Shown here piece after piece: positions 55,512 through 64,000 of a stretch of 64,000 nt of DNA. Source of the DNA: Caldilineaceae bacterium (GTDB lineage Bacteria > Chloroflexota > Anaerolineae > Caldilineales > Caldilineaceae); contig JACKBA010000022.1 of NCBI GenBank assembly GCA_020634815.1, positions 53,411 through 117,410 on the forward strand. The letters run 5' to 3'. Within the stretch, counting starts at the first letter, position 1, and each line of letters starts with the position of its first letter. The notes beneath the pieces were generated by a model that searched no databases, was not told the origin of the DNA, and saw nothing but the letters and a program-made list of their open reading frames with translations. Both the position numbers and the translations under genes were made by a program.

Positions 55512-58500
55512 CAAACGAGTTCTTGCAGCAAAGCGTACGCTGCTTGCAGATCGGCGCTGTCGCGCCCCTCGCCAAACCAGGCAACGACGGGCTTCAGCAG
55601 GTCGCGTCCCTTGTCCGCCTGACCGTGACGTTGCTGAAAGCGCGCCAGCCGCGTGGCGGCGCGCAGTTCGGAGACTCTGGCGCCGAGCTGGCGGGCCAGG
55701 GTCAGCCCGGCCACATAACACGCTTCGATCTCTTCGGCGGGCGCACCCAGCCGGTCGAGCGCTTCGCCTTTGAACAGGTAGAGGTCGGGTGCGCAGAGGT
55801 GATCGCGGTAATCGTCGAACGCGGCAATCGCTTCCTCCACGACATCCAGCGCCTCGACAGGGTGGCCGGCCAGGATATACGCCTCCGCCAGCATGGCGGC
55901 AAACTGGCTGTGGTGCAGGCGTTGGCCGAATTCGATACTGGCCGCCATGCCCTGCTGCGCCAGGGCAACGCCTTCGGCCGTGTTGCCCTGCATGGCCAGG
56001 CTCCAGCCCAGCGCGACCGCACCGAGGAAGCGCGTGTAGGGATAGCCTTTCTCCATGCTGATGGCCAGCGCCCGCTCGGCTGCGGCTTGCGTGCGCTCCG
56101 GGTCGCGCAGCAGGTGATAGAGAAGGCCGGCGTATGCCTGGGCATCGGCGATGTTGGCCGGCATCGTCAACGCTTGCGCATGGGCGACGGCGCGCGCCAG
56201 CCACGCCTGGGCCTGGTCGAGCAAGCCCATACTCCACGATGCCAGCGCCGATTCGTACAAGGCGCAGGCGCAGGCATCGTGGACGCCATATTCGACGCTC
56301 AGCGCCTCATGTGTCTGCCGGTCATAGAGCGCCAGCCCGGCGCGCATGTGGGTCATGGCCTTGTCAAACTCGCCCAGAAAATAGTAGGGGCCCCAGGCCG
56401 CATGGTGCGCCTCGAGCCGCAGCCCGGCATCGCCCATCTCCTCGGCAATCGCCAGGCATTGTTCGGCCAACTCGACGCTCGCGCCATAGTCGGCACGGTA
56501 GAGCGCAATCTCGTGCAGGCCCCAGAGCACGGTGAAGAGGTGCGGCGTCTGCGGCAGTTGGCGACAGAGGGCGAGCGCCCGCGAATAGGCGCGCTCCGCC
56601 TCCTTGCCCAGATAGCTGGTAATCGCGGACCAGGCTGTGCAGAGCTTCATCTGTAATTCCAGTTCAGACTCCAGCGTGACCGCGCTGGGCGGGAGTGCCT
56701 GCACGAGGGCGAGCGCGCGTTCGATCAGCGCAATGGCCTCCTGGTAGGCGAACAGGCGCAAGGCCACGACCACCGCGCGCTGGTAGTAACCGATGGCGCC
56801 GCGCAGATCGCCACCTGCGTGCAGATGGCCGGCGATCTGCGCGCTCACCGCATCCGTGTCCGCACTGGCCTGCACCAGCGCGCCGGCGACGCGGCGATGC
56901 AGGAGCTTGCGTTGGGCCGGGCTGATCGCGGCATAGGCGACATCGCGCAGGCGGTCGTGGGTGAAGTCATAGTCATTCGTATCCTGCTCGCGCACGATGC
57001 GCCGCTGCCACAGCTCGTCCAGACTGCGCACAAGCAGTTCCTCGCCTTGCTCGCTCGCCTGGGCCAGCACCGCATAGGAGAAGGAGCGGCCGATGGTGGC
57101 GGCCAGCGCGGCGAGGTCGCGCGCCGGGGGCGAAAGATAGGCCAGCCGCGACTGGATAACCGCCGCCATGCGCGGCGAGAGCGTATGCGGCGCTGGCGCC
57201 GTCTCACCGATATCCGGCGCGGCAAAATCGGGCGCGGAACGCAGCGTCTCGATCACAAAGAGCGGGTTGCCCTCGGTGAAGCGGTAGAGTGACTGCGTCG
57301 TCGCCTCATCGACCGCGCGTTGGGCGACTTGACGCACGAGGTCGTGGGTCTCTCCCGGCGAGAGCGGCGCCAGCATCAACTCGGTGACCAGCCCGGCGCT
57401 ATGCTGGTCGAGCAGCCACGCTGCGGCCGGATGACTGGCGTCCACCTCATCGGTGCGCAGCGCGGCGACCACCAGCAGGCGCGCCTGGGGGCGGAAGCGG
57501 AAGAGGAATGCCAGCCACTCCAGCGTTTCGACGGCGTGCCACTGCAAGTCATCGACCAGCAGAACGACGGGGCGGTCGTCGCCCACAAGGACGCGGGCGA
57601 TCGCTTCGAAGAGGCGCTGGCGCTGCCAGCGTTCGAGCAGCGGTTCGGGCGGCGCAAGCTGGGGAAACTCGGCCAGCAGTTCGGGCAGCAGGCGCGCCAG
57701 TTCCGTGCGCCAGACTGGGTCGAGCCGGCGCACCAGCGGGGCGAGCGTCGGGCTGCGCAGCGCATCGACCAGCGCCGTGTAGGCCAGGTCGCGGCTGGCG
57801 GCGTAGGCATGCAGCGTGACGGAGAGCACACCCTGTTGCCGCGCCCAGCTCACCAGCTCCTCGCCGAGCCGCGTCTTGCCGATGCCCGCTTCGCCGCTCA
57901 AGACCACGCAGCGGACACCGCCGCGCGCCGCGGCACGCCAGGCGCCTTGCAACGCCTGCCATTCCGGCTGCCGGCCAACGAGATGAATGCTCGCCTCGGC
58001 TGGTGACGGCGGCACCGCCTCGCCGGCCGTGCTGACCAGCCGTTCATACAACTCACGCGTCGCCGGGCTCGGCTCCACGCCCAGCTCGCGCACCAGCATC
58101 GACGCGCAGGTGTGGTAGACGCGCAGCGCGGCCGCCCGGTCGCCGGTGAGCGCGTGCAGCCGCATCAAGACGCGGTAGGTGCGTTCGTGCAAGGGGTCGT
58201 GGGTGAGCAGGCGCTGCGCGCAGGCGATGGCTTCAGCGTAGGCGCGGCGCGCTTCGTGCAGATCGACCAACTGTTCCAGCAGCGTGGCGTACTGTTGCGC
58301 CAGCCGCTCGCGCGCAGCGAGCAGCCAATCGCTGTACGAACCGGGCAAGAGTTCGCCGCCATAGGCATCGACGCCGGCGCGCAGGGAGACAATGCGCTCG
58401 CCAGGTGCCTCTTCGCGCGCCGCGCGTTTCACCGCGATGTCGAAGCGCAGCAAGTCGACGGCCGCCGGGCTGTCGGCGCGCCAGTGGATGGTGCGGTCGC

Positions 58501-58762
58501 CAAAGTCGATGTGCGCCTCGGCGGCGGGCAGACGCTGGCGGACCGCGTGTAGCAGTTGGCGCAGATTCGTCTGGGCCTGGCTGTCGGAGGTATCGGGCCA
58601 GAAGAGAAAGGCGATGCGGGCACGCGGCTGCGGCACGCCGTGATGGACGACAAGATAGGTGATCAATTCCTGGAGGCGCGGCGCGTTGAGGCCCGGCACC
58701 GGTGCCCCCGCTGCCGTTACTGCAAAGTCGCCAAGCAGCTTGAGTTCCAAGTCGGCAGACAT
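55511..58762 (-). CDS. BTAD and AAA/STAND ATPase transcriptional regulator with TPR repeats
   Basis: The 1083-residue protein has the same order as the one at 49709. It starts with an N-terminal winged helix (LELKLLGDFAVTAAGAP, ELITYLVVHHGVPQPRAR) and a BTAD domain (to about 245). A STAND ATPase follows, with Walker A GEAGIGKT (SGEAGIGKTRLGEELVSW) and Walker B VLLVDDLQWHAVETL. TPR repeats fill about 690-1060. Its stop overlaps the DppB-type start, so it is cotranscribed with two transport permeases and probably controls them. GGAG lies 14 bases upstream of ATG 58762. Confidence 0.9.
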   Translation of the reverse strand: MSADLELKLLGDFAVTAAGAPVPGLNAPRLQELITYLVVHHGVPQPRARIAFLFWPDTSDSQAQTNLRQLLHAVRQRLPAAEAHIDFGDRTIHWRADSPAAVDLLRFDIAVKRAAREEAPGERIVSLRAGVDAYGGELLPGSYSDWLLAARERLAQQYATLLEQLVDLHEARRAYAEAIACAQRLLTHDPLHERTYRVLMRLHALTGDRAAALRVYHTCASMLVRELGVEPSPATRELYERLVSTAGEAVPPSPAEASIHLVGRQPEWQALQGAWRAAARGGVRCVVLSGEAGIGKTRLGEELVSWARQQGVLSVTLHAYAASRDLAYTALVDALRSPTLAPLVRRLDPVWRTELARLLPELLAEFPQLAPPEPLLERWQRQRLFEAIARVLVGDDRPVVLLVDDLQWHAVETLEWLAFLFRFRPQARLLVVAALRTDEVDASHPAAAWLLDQHSAGLVTELMLAPLSPGETHDLVRQVAQRAVDEATTQSLYRFTEGNPLFVIETLRSAPDFAAPDIGETAPAPHTLSPRMAAVIQSRLAYLSPPARDLAALAATIGRSFSYAVLAQASEQGEELLVRSLDELWQRRIVREQDTNDYDFTHDRLRDVAYAAISPAQRKLLHRRVAGALVQASADTDAVSAQIAGHLHAGGDLRGAIGYYQRAVVVALRLFAYQEAIALIERALALVQALPPSAVTLESELELQMKLCTAWSAITSYLGKEAERAYSRALALCRQLPQTPHLFTVLWGLHEIALYRADYGASVELAEQCLAIAEEMGDAGLRLEAHHAAWGPYYFLGEFDKAMTHMRAGLALYDRQTHEALSVEYGVHDACACALYESALASWSMGLLDQAQAWLARAVAHAQALTMPANIADAQAYAGLLYHLLRDPERTQAAAERALAISMEKGYPYTRFLGAVALGWSLAMQGNTAEGVALAQQGMAASIEFGQRLHHSQFAAMLAEAYILAGHPVEALDVVEEAIAAFDDYRDHLCAPDLYLFKGEALDRLGAPAEEIEACYVAGLTLARQLGARVSELRAATRLARFQQRHGQADKGRDLLKPVVAWFGEGRDSADLQAAYALLQELV

Positions 58763-59030
58763 CGGGAAATGTCATGCTCCTATCAAACACCATACCAGGT
58801 GACCAAACGCCGAGTGAGTACCGCGACGTCCACACGCTATTCAATTGGCTTGAGAAGTCGGGCTGCCGTTACGGAGTGCAGCCGCGCGATTATAGCCAAA
58901 GTGCGTAACGATGCAAGCGGCGTTTTTCTGGGTGTTGGCTGCTCATGCTGGAGGTGAAGCCAGGGGCAGCGGGCGCCGCCAGCGCAATGAGCACATTGGT
59001 TCGGGATACGACTGGATGCAGGTAACAATT

Positions 59031-59060
59031 CTCTGCGCTCCTCTGTGCTCTCTGTGGTTC
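59031..59060. repeat. Single arm of the CACAGAG-type repeat
   Basis: CTCTGCGCTCCTCTGTGCTCTCTGTGGTT is the CGCAGAG/CACAGAG word series without a matching second arm. It overlaps the end of the S9 peptidase gene. A related single arm lies at about 2384-2400. Confidence 0.6.
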
Positions 59061-60888
59061 AAACGCGCTCCTTGGCAAACTCGAACATTTGCTCCAGGAA
59101 CGCGATCACCTCCGCCGTCCCCACGCCATGCCCGGCGTCGTACCACTCGATCTCGATCGCTTTGCCCAGGCTGCGCATGCGCTCGACGTAGACCTCCATC
59201 TGGCGCGGCGGCGTGCGCGTGTCGTTGTGCCCCTGGAAGATGATGACCGGCGCCTGCACGTGCTCGGCATAGGTGAGCGGCGACGAGCGATGGTAGCGCT
59301 CCGGCACCTCGTCGGGCGTGCCGCCGTACCAGCCGGCGATGGCCGCCTTGAGCGCGTCGTTGGTGTCGGCGAAACCCAGCGCCTCGTCCGCCACCGCGGC
59401 GATGGCCATGCCGCCGGCCCACAGGTCGGGCGTCCTGCCCAGCAGCAGCAGCGTCAGGAAGCCGCCATAGGACGCGCCAAAGAGCAGGACCTTGGCGGGG
59501 TCGGCGATGCCCTGCGCCACGAGCCAGGCACGGCCGGCCACCACGTCCTCCACCTCCCAATGGCCGACATCGCCCCAGATCTGCTCCTTGAAGGCGCGGC
59601 CAAAGGTCGTCGAGCCGCGGAAGTTGATCGAGCAGAAGGCAAAGCCGTGGTCGAGCCAGGCCTGGGCAATGGGGTTGAAGGCGTCGGTCACGGCAAAGTG
59701 CGGGCCGCCGTGCATCTCCACGATGGTGGGGAAGGGGCCATCACCCTCCGGCGTCGCCAGCCACGCCTGCACCGGCGTGCCGTCGGAGGAGGCGAAGGTG
59801 ATCGAACGCCAGGCGCGGCCGGACGGCGCATCGCCCGCGCTGAGCAGCACGCGCGCCACCGAACCGTCCGCGGCCAGTTCGACCAACTGCGGCGGATGGA
59901 CGGAATTCTCCCACAGCGCGTAGATCGTGCCGTCCGGGCCGAAGAAGGAGCCGCCGCCAAAGGGGTTGTAGTAGCCGCCCGGCGCGTGGGCGATGCGCGC
60001 CAGCACCCCGGTCGCCGCCTCCAGCCGGTAGAGTTGCTGCGCGGCGCGGTCGATCTGGCAGAGCAGCAGATCGCGCCCGTCCGGCGACCAGTCGAGCGCC
60101 ATCACCTCACCGCCCAGCTCAGGCAGGTCAAAGTTGGTGCGCTCGCCGGTGACCGGGTTCCAGAGCAGCGGTCGCGTAAAGCCGCTGCGTGTCGTCGTGG
60201 CCAGCAGGCGCGGGTCGCCCGGCCGGGGCGCAAAGCAGACCGCCTCCACACTGGCTTCGAGCCCGTCCCACAATTCGGCGACGGTCTCGCCCGTGGCCGT
60301 GTCGAGCACGATGGTGCTGTAGCGGCGTTGGCCGCCGGCGCGTGCCGTGGAGATCATTGCGGCGCGGCTGCCGTCGTGATTGAGCAGCGCGTACCACGCC
60401 TCCTTCGCACTGGTGAAGACGATGCGCGCCTGGCCGAGCGTGCCATCGTCCGCCAGGGGAACGACGACCAGTTGAAAGCCGGCCTCGCTCACCGCATCGA
60501 GCGCCAGGCGGCGCCCGTCGCCGGAGAAACCGACCCCGCGCAGCGTGTAGGGCGGCAGGTCGGGCGTCGTGTCTTCGGCCGCACCGCCTGCAAAGGGCAC
60601 GCGCACCAGGTGGCCCAACTCCGTGCCGTCGACGTCCTGGTGATGGTAGACGTGGCGGCCCAGCGGGTCGAGCCAGCCTTCCCACTGGCCGTGCGCGGCG
60701 TCGGTGAGCTGGCGCAGCGCGCCGGTCGCCCTCTCCCACGCGTAGAGCTGGCCCTGTCCGCCCGCTGCGGTGGAAATCGCCATGTCGCGCGCCGGGTTGC
60801 CGTGCGCCACCTGCGCGCCGACGACCATGGGGACAAAGAAGCGCTGCTGCCAGAGCGGCAGTGGCGCCGGGGTAGTCGCATTTGTCAT
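59059..60888 (-). CDS. S9 family (prolyl oligopeptidase type) serine peptidase
   Basis: The 609-residue protein combines an N-terminal beta-propeller (about 30-370) with an alpha/beta hydrolase domain. The triad is Ser473 in FGASYGGF, Asp556 in HNDTRTPPRQ, and His587 in DAGHG. The EMHGGPH segment before the nucleophile is typical of acylaminoacyl-peptidases. No signal peptide is seen, so it probably cleaves short peptides in the cytosol. ATG 60888 has AAGGAAAG upstream. It follows the MFS gene by 24 bases and is likely in its operon. Confidence 0.94.
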   Translation of the reverse strand: MTNATTPAPLPLWQQRFFVPMVVGAQVAHGNPARDMAISTAAGGQGQLYAWERATGALRQLTDAAHGQWEGWLDPLGRHVYHHQDVDGTELGHLVRVPFAGGAAEDTTPDLPPYTLRGVGFSGDGRRLALDAVSEAGFQLVVVPLADDGTLGQARIVFTSAKEAWYALLNHDGSRAAMISTARAGGQRRYSTIVLDTATGETVAELWDGLEASVEAVCFAPRPGDPRLLATTTRSGFTRPLLWNPVTGERTNFDLPELGGEVMALDWSPDGRDLLLCQIDRAAQQLYRLEAATGVLARIAHAPGGYYNPFGGGSFFGPDGTIYALWENSVHPPQLVELAADGSVARVLLSAGDAPSGRAWRSITFASSDGTPVQAWLATPEGDGPFPTIVEMHGGPHFAVTDAFNPIAQAWLDHGFAFCSINFRGSTTFGRAFKEQIWGDVGHWEVEDVVAGRAWLVAQGIADPAKVLLFGASYGGFLTLLLLGRTPDLWAGGMAIAAVADEALGFADTNDALKAAIAGWYGGTPDEVPERYHRSSPLTYAEHVQAPVIIFQGHNDTRTPPRQMEVYVERMRSLGKAIEIEWYDAGHGVGTAEVIAFLEQMFEFAKERV

Positions 60889-60912
60889 ATTGCACTTTCC
60901 TTGTTGAAGAAC

Positions 60913-62229
60913 TCAGTCCGCGGCCGGCACTTCTTCCGGCTGCGGCGCGAGCGCGGGCAGGCGCTGCGTGGCGTAATAGAGCGCGATCGCCTGTACGAGC
61001 GCGCCCGTCCAGAACGAGAGCGTGGCAGTCAGGTCGAAGGCAAAGCCGGCCCACAGCGGGCCGGTGGCACGGCCGAGCGCCTGGAAGGAGTTGTTGAGAC
61101 CCATGGCCGCGCCCTGGCCGTCGACCGCGCGCTTGGAGATCAGCGCGGTGACGGAGGGCTGGAGCAGCACATTGCCCGCGGTAAAGAGCAGCGCCGCGCC
61201 CGCATAGAGCCAGAGCGTCGGCGCCAGGGCCAGCCCGGCAAAGCCCAGGATGCCGATGGCCAGCCCACCCTGCACGACGCGCGCCTCGCCAACCTTGCGT
61301 GTCAGCGGGCCGATGACCGCGCCCTGCTGGATCACCGAGAGGATGCCCATGCCGCCCATGATGAAGCCGACCTGCGCCGGTCCCATGCCAAAGCGCGCCG
61401 CACCGTAGAGCGCCAGCACCGCCTCCATGTTCGCCAGCGCAAAGGCGAGCAGAAAGGCCAGCGCATAGAGAAAGCCCGACGGCCCGCGCAGACCGACGAG
61501 TAGATGGGCGAAGCGGTTGCCTTCGGCAGCGGCCTGGGCGCCGCGCTGGCCGGCGGGCAGCGATTCGGGCAGCAGGAAGGCGATGAGCGGTAGCGCGGCC
61601 AGCGCCAGCAGACCGCTCACAAAGAAGGGCAGCGACAGGTTGATCGTCTCGCCGGTTGCCGGGTCGGTGGTGGTCTGGAGCAGCGCGGTGATGCCGGCGG
61701 GCAGGGCCGGGTTGGCGTGGGCGAGCAGGCCACCGAGCAGCGGGCCGAAGATCATGCCGAGCCCCATGGCCGCACCCATCATGCCGACGCCGCGCGCGCG
61801 GTTCTCCGCCGTCGTCGTGTCGGCGACGTAGGCCATGGCGGTGGGCAGCGCCGCCGACGAGAGCACGCCGGCCAGCGAGCGCGCCAGGATGAACCAGAGC
61901 AGCGTCTGCGCGATGCCTTGCAGGAAAAAGGCGACGGCAAAACCGGCGATGCCGATGAGCAGCACCGGCTTGCGCCCGATGCGGTCGGAAAGGCGGCCCC
62001 AGAGCGGTGCAAAGAGAAACTGCATGAAGGAGTAGAGCGCGATCATCAGCCCCAGCGCGGTGCCGGAGGCGTTGAAATGCGTGATGTAGAAGGGCATCAG
62101 CGGGATGGCGATGCCAAAGCCCAGCATGACGATGACCAGCGAGGCAAAGAGGACGGCGAGCGCGGGCCGGTTCGACTTGGGTGATTCAGCTTGGGGCGAC
62201 CGGGCAGGAACGGAAGGTGATAACGACAT
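60913..62229 (-). CDS. MFS transporter, multidrug/tetracycline-type exporter
   Basis: The 438-residue membrane protein has about 12 membrane segments. Motif A (GRLSDRIGRKPVLL) lies between segments 2 and 3, and RARGVGMMGAAMGLGMIFGPLLGG is the antiporter motif C region typical of drug:H+ exporters. It probably expels a small molecule; the substrate cannot be read. ATG 62229 has GAGGAG about 14 bases upstream. The S9 peptidase follows. Confidence 0.91.
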   Translation of the reverse strand: MSLSPSVPARSPQAESPKSNRPALAVLFASLVIVMLGFGIAIPLMPFYITHFNASGTALGLMIALYSFMQFLFAPLWGRLSDRIGRKPVLLIGIAGFAVAFFLQGIAQTLLWFILARSLAGVLSSAALPTAMAYVADTTTAENRARGVGMMGAAMGLGMIFGPLLGGLLAHANPALPAGITALLQTTTDPATGETINLSLPFFVSGLLALAALPLIAFLLPESLPAGQRGAQAAAEGNRFAHLLVGLRGPSGFLYALAFLLAFALANMEAVLALYGAARFGMGPAQVGFIMGGMGILSVIQQGAVIGPLTRKVGEARVVQGGLAIGILGFAGLALAPTLWLYAGAALLFTAGNVLLQPSVTALISKRAVDGQGAAMGLNNSFQALGRATGPLWAGFAFDLTATLSFWTGALVQAIALYYATQRLPALAPQPEEVPAAD

Positions 62230-62340
62230 GCGGGCAAAGACTCCTCGGTTGCGGGGCAGATGGACGCGTTGTCCTGAAAGGGCAGCGCTTCATTCTACGC
62301 CCGCCCGCGGAGCCACGCCAAACCGGCGGTGTTTGTGGCA

Positions 62341-63123
62341 TCACTCCTTGGCGTGGGCGGCCAGCCGCTCGCGCACCCACGCACGGTCCGCCGCCGACAG
62401 CGCGCCGGGTGGGTCGGCGCGGTAGTCCAGCAGGCGCTCGTAGCCGACGAGGGCGAAGCAGGCATCGACCGCCGCTTGCATGTCGAGCACCACGTCGGGG
62501 TCGGGGCGCAACAGGGGCACCGGCACGCGCGGCAGCTTGTCTTGCAGGCGGATCGCCCAGATCTCCGTGCGCGGGCGGCGCTCCATGCGGCTGAGGTAGA
62601 TGTAGTAAGGCGCCGGTGGCAGGTCGCCTTCCAGCGCGATACGGTAGCCCACGGTGAGCAGGTCGATCTCGAGCAGGTGCGTGGCCGTCTGCATCAACTC
62701 GATGCGGCGGTCGAGGTACTCTTGTGCGCCCGCGCCGCGCTTGTTCACCGGCGACAGGATCTCGACGATGGTCACCAGCCGCCGTTCGGCCACGTCGCGG
62801 ACTTCGACGCTGAGCACCGGCACCTGCTCCAGCATGGGGCTGGTCAGCTCCAGCGTGGCCGCAGTCGCACCCGGCGCGGTCTGGTACGCCGGCGCGCGCT
62901 CGGCGACGACATGCACGTCGGGGTAGACGATGCGATCCGACGGCGGCGAGAAGATGCCGATCGCGGGACGATGGACAACATAGCGCTTGGCCAGCAGTGC
63001 CACGTACTTGGGTGCGAGCTGCGGCAGCAACTGCACACTGATCTGATTGGCAAGGCGCTCGTGGAACTCCTGCCACATGTCGCCTTCGAGATAGGGGTCC
63101 ATACCGGGGAAGGGTGATGACAT
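62341..63123 (-). CDS. DUF4058 family protein
   Basis: The 260-residue protein begins SSPFPGMDPYLEGDMWQEFH, the defining start of DUF4058. VRDVAERRLVTIVEILSPVNKRG and RRIELMQTATHLLEIDLLTVG recall PD-(D/E)XK nuclease-like cores, a resemblance noted for such proteins, but the function is unknown. ATG 63123 has GGAGG 9 nt upstream. An extended -10 element lies 46 bases upstream. Confidence 0.92.
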   Translation of the reverse strand: MSSPFPGMDPYLEGDMWQEFHERLANQISVQLLPQLAPKYVALLAKRYVVHRPAIGIFSPPSDRIVYPDVHVVAERAPAYQTAPGATAATLELTSPMLEQVPVLSVEVRDVAERRLVTIVEILSPVNKRGAGAQEYLDRRIELMQTATHLLEIDLLTVGYRIALEGDLPPAPYYIYLSRMERRPRTEIWAIRLQDKLPRVPVPLLRPDPDVVLDMQAAVDACFALVGYERLLDYRADPPGALSAADRAWVRERLAAHAKE

Positions 63124-63168
63124 TGGGCTCTGCCTCCGTGCTCAGGAATTACGATTCGGTGCGCATCC

Positions 63169-63174
63169 ATTATA
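63169..63174 (-). promoter_or_regulatory. Extended -10 (TGGTATAAT) for the DUF4058 gene
   Basis: On the minus strand the sequence reads TGGTATAAT, a consensus -10 with the TGn extension. The -35 region is weak, as expected for extended -10 promoters. The leader would be about 40 bases. Confidence 0.65.
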
Positions 63175-63271
63175 CCATTGCTGTCCTCGCAGAGAGCCCA
63201 GGAATGCCAATGTCCCTGGCATACCTTCGGGCACTTACCGCTCAGGCGCAGAGGGGCGATGGTCGTTGTGA

Positions 63272-63300
63272 TTGCTCAGTCTACCGACTCTATGTACAAT
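63272..63300 (+). promoter_or_regulatory. Promoter TTGCTC-N17-TACAAT
   Basis: TTGCTC at 63272-63277 and TACAAT at 63295-63300 are 17 bases apart. They face the gene starting at 63376. The -10 has the same sequence as those at 10005 and 20365. Confidence 0.55.
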
Positions 63301-63375
63301 GCGTATCGTGTTGAGACGATGCGATCCGCTGAATAGGTCAGCCGATACAGCACGATATAGATGGAGCGATGAACC

Positions 63376-63858
63376 TTGACTCTGACAATCTCGCGCACCG
63401 ACCTGGCGCGGCGCACGCGCGACGCCATCGAGCATGCCCAGCGCGGAGAAACGGTCTTCATTGAGAGCTACGGTGCCGAGCAGGCGGCCATCGTCGATGC
63501 CAGGGATTATCGCTTGCTGCGCGCGGTTGCCGTTTTCCAAAGCCGGCCACTGGCACCGGCGACCGATCCGACTGCCACGCCGCAAGGTCTGAGCGAGCAG
63601 GAAGTTCAGCGGCGAGTCGACGCCGGCGGCGGCGATCCGCAGGAAGCCTGGGACCTGGTGATCGCGGCCTATCTTGACGGCGACATCAGGCTGGGACGCG
63701 CTGCGGTATTGCTTGGCCTTACGCGCTTCGATCTGCTGGCACGCTTCAACCGGCTCGGCCTTCCCGCGCAACTGGGCACACTCAGCCTCCAGGAAGCTGC
63801 GGCGGAGTACGACACCCTGCACGGAAAGTGGCACGAGTATCAGATCTCATTGATCTGA
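63376..63858 (+). CDS. Phd/YefM-like and UPF0175 fusion, antitoxin-type protein
   Basis: The 160-residue protein has an N-terminal Phd-like domain (LTISRTDLARRTRDAIEHAQRGETVFIESYGAEQAAIV). A C-terminal UPF0175 helix-turn-helix follows (DLVIAAYLDGDIRLGRAAVLLGLTRFDLLARFNRLGLP). Both parts are DNA-binding types found in antitoxins. The start is TTG 63376, with GGAG 9 nt upstream. No toxin gene follows on the same strand within the window, so it may be an orphan or a plain regulator. Confidence 0.82.
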   Translation: MTLTISRTDLARRTRDAIEHAQRGETVFIESYGAEQAAIVDARDYRLLRAVAVFQSRPLAPATDPTATPQGLSEQEVQRRVDAGGGDPQEAWDLVIAAYLDGDIRLGRAAVLLGLTRFDLLARFNRLGLPAQLGTLSLQEAAAEYDTLHGKWHEYQISLI

Positions 63859-63926
63859 CTCCGCCCACGCGCTTCGCCAGCAGGGCGGTACTGAAGCCTG
63901 CTGGTTACCTCCTCAGCCGGCGTTGC

Positions 63927-64000
63927 TCACGCCACTTCGAGCAACAAGTCGGCCAATTCCTGCGGTGTCGTCTCCACGGGAATATGTCCCGTCTTCAACT
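63927..64000 (-). CDS. Alpha/beta hydrolase, C-terminal end only
   Basis: The visible 23 codons read KTGHIPVETTPQELADLLLEV and then stop. GHIP followed by a helix of this kind is the usual close of alpha/beta hydrolases of the haloperoxidase/esterase type, with the catalytic His in GHIP. The rest lies outside the window. Confidence 0.55.
   Translation of the reverse strand, partial: LKTGHIPVETTPQELADLLLEVA

Noticed and set aside
59089..61503. 804-codon plus-strand open frame
   Set aside because: It is antisense to the S9 peptidase and MFS genes, which have complete catalytic and membrane motifs. GC-rich DNA often keeps the opposite strand open.

Overview
The window is high-GC bacterial DNA, densely packed and mostly coded on the minus strand. 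It has no rRNA, tRNA or CRISPR array. The organism is most likely a member of the Chloroflexota, of the Anaerolineae or Caldilineales type. That is an inference from gene content: very large SARP/BTAD and LuxR-MalT style ATPase regulators, DUF4058 and DUF4386 proteins, SMP-30-like (ScyD/ScyE-type) beta-propellers, peptide ABC transporters, short degenerate heptamer tracts between genes, and leaderless-looking promoters.

Layout. 1-5.1 kb: start of a secreted phosphodiesterase-like gene, an HSL-type esterase, a 1.2-kb noncoding stretch of hairpins and a 55-bp tandem repeat, then DUF4287, VOC and medium-chain oxidoreductase genes. 5.1-9.4 kb: three consecutive genes (DUF4386 membrane protein, a small protein, a MalT-like LuxR regulator) that all carry several frameshifts. 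9.4-15 kb: mostly intact plus-strand housekeeping genes (GNAT, peptidase T, L-serine dehydratase, MOSC, DNA alkylation repair). 14.9-26.4 kb: exported proteins, including a 1734-residue Tat-exported propeller protein, a duplicated-domain/NTF2/propeller fusion, and a LysM/Ig/YbaY protein.

26.4-38.2 kb is a visibly lower-GC island. It carries a 1910-residue Tc/Rhs-type protein (SpvB, FG-GAP, TcdB-middle, Rhs core) whose variable C-terminus looks like a DUF922 zinc-protease domain with an HETVH motif. Upstream of it lie a 1047-residue secreted helical protein that may be a TcA-like partner and a tail-fibre-like protein. A BTAD regulator sits at the island edge. This is the best candidate in the window for an undescribed system.

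38.3-58.8 kb: two similar sets of a BTAD regulator, an oligopeptide-binding lipoprotein and a beta-propeller, a third BTAD/ATPase regulator translationally coupled to two peptide-transporter permeases, and two toxin-antitoxin modules. One of these is VapBC followed at once by an Xre-STAND-TPR regulator. The other is AbrB-Doc with a near-consensus promoter. 59-64 kb: an S9 peptidase with an MFS exporter, DUF4058, a Phd-UPF0175 fusion, and the end of an alpha/beta hydrolase.

Several intergenic gaps hold inverted repeats built from CGCAGAG-like words. They look like a family of small nonautonomous elements or bidirectional terminators.
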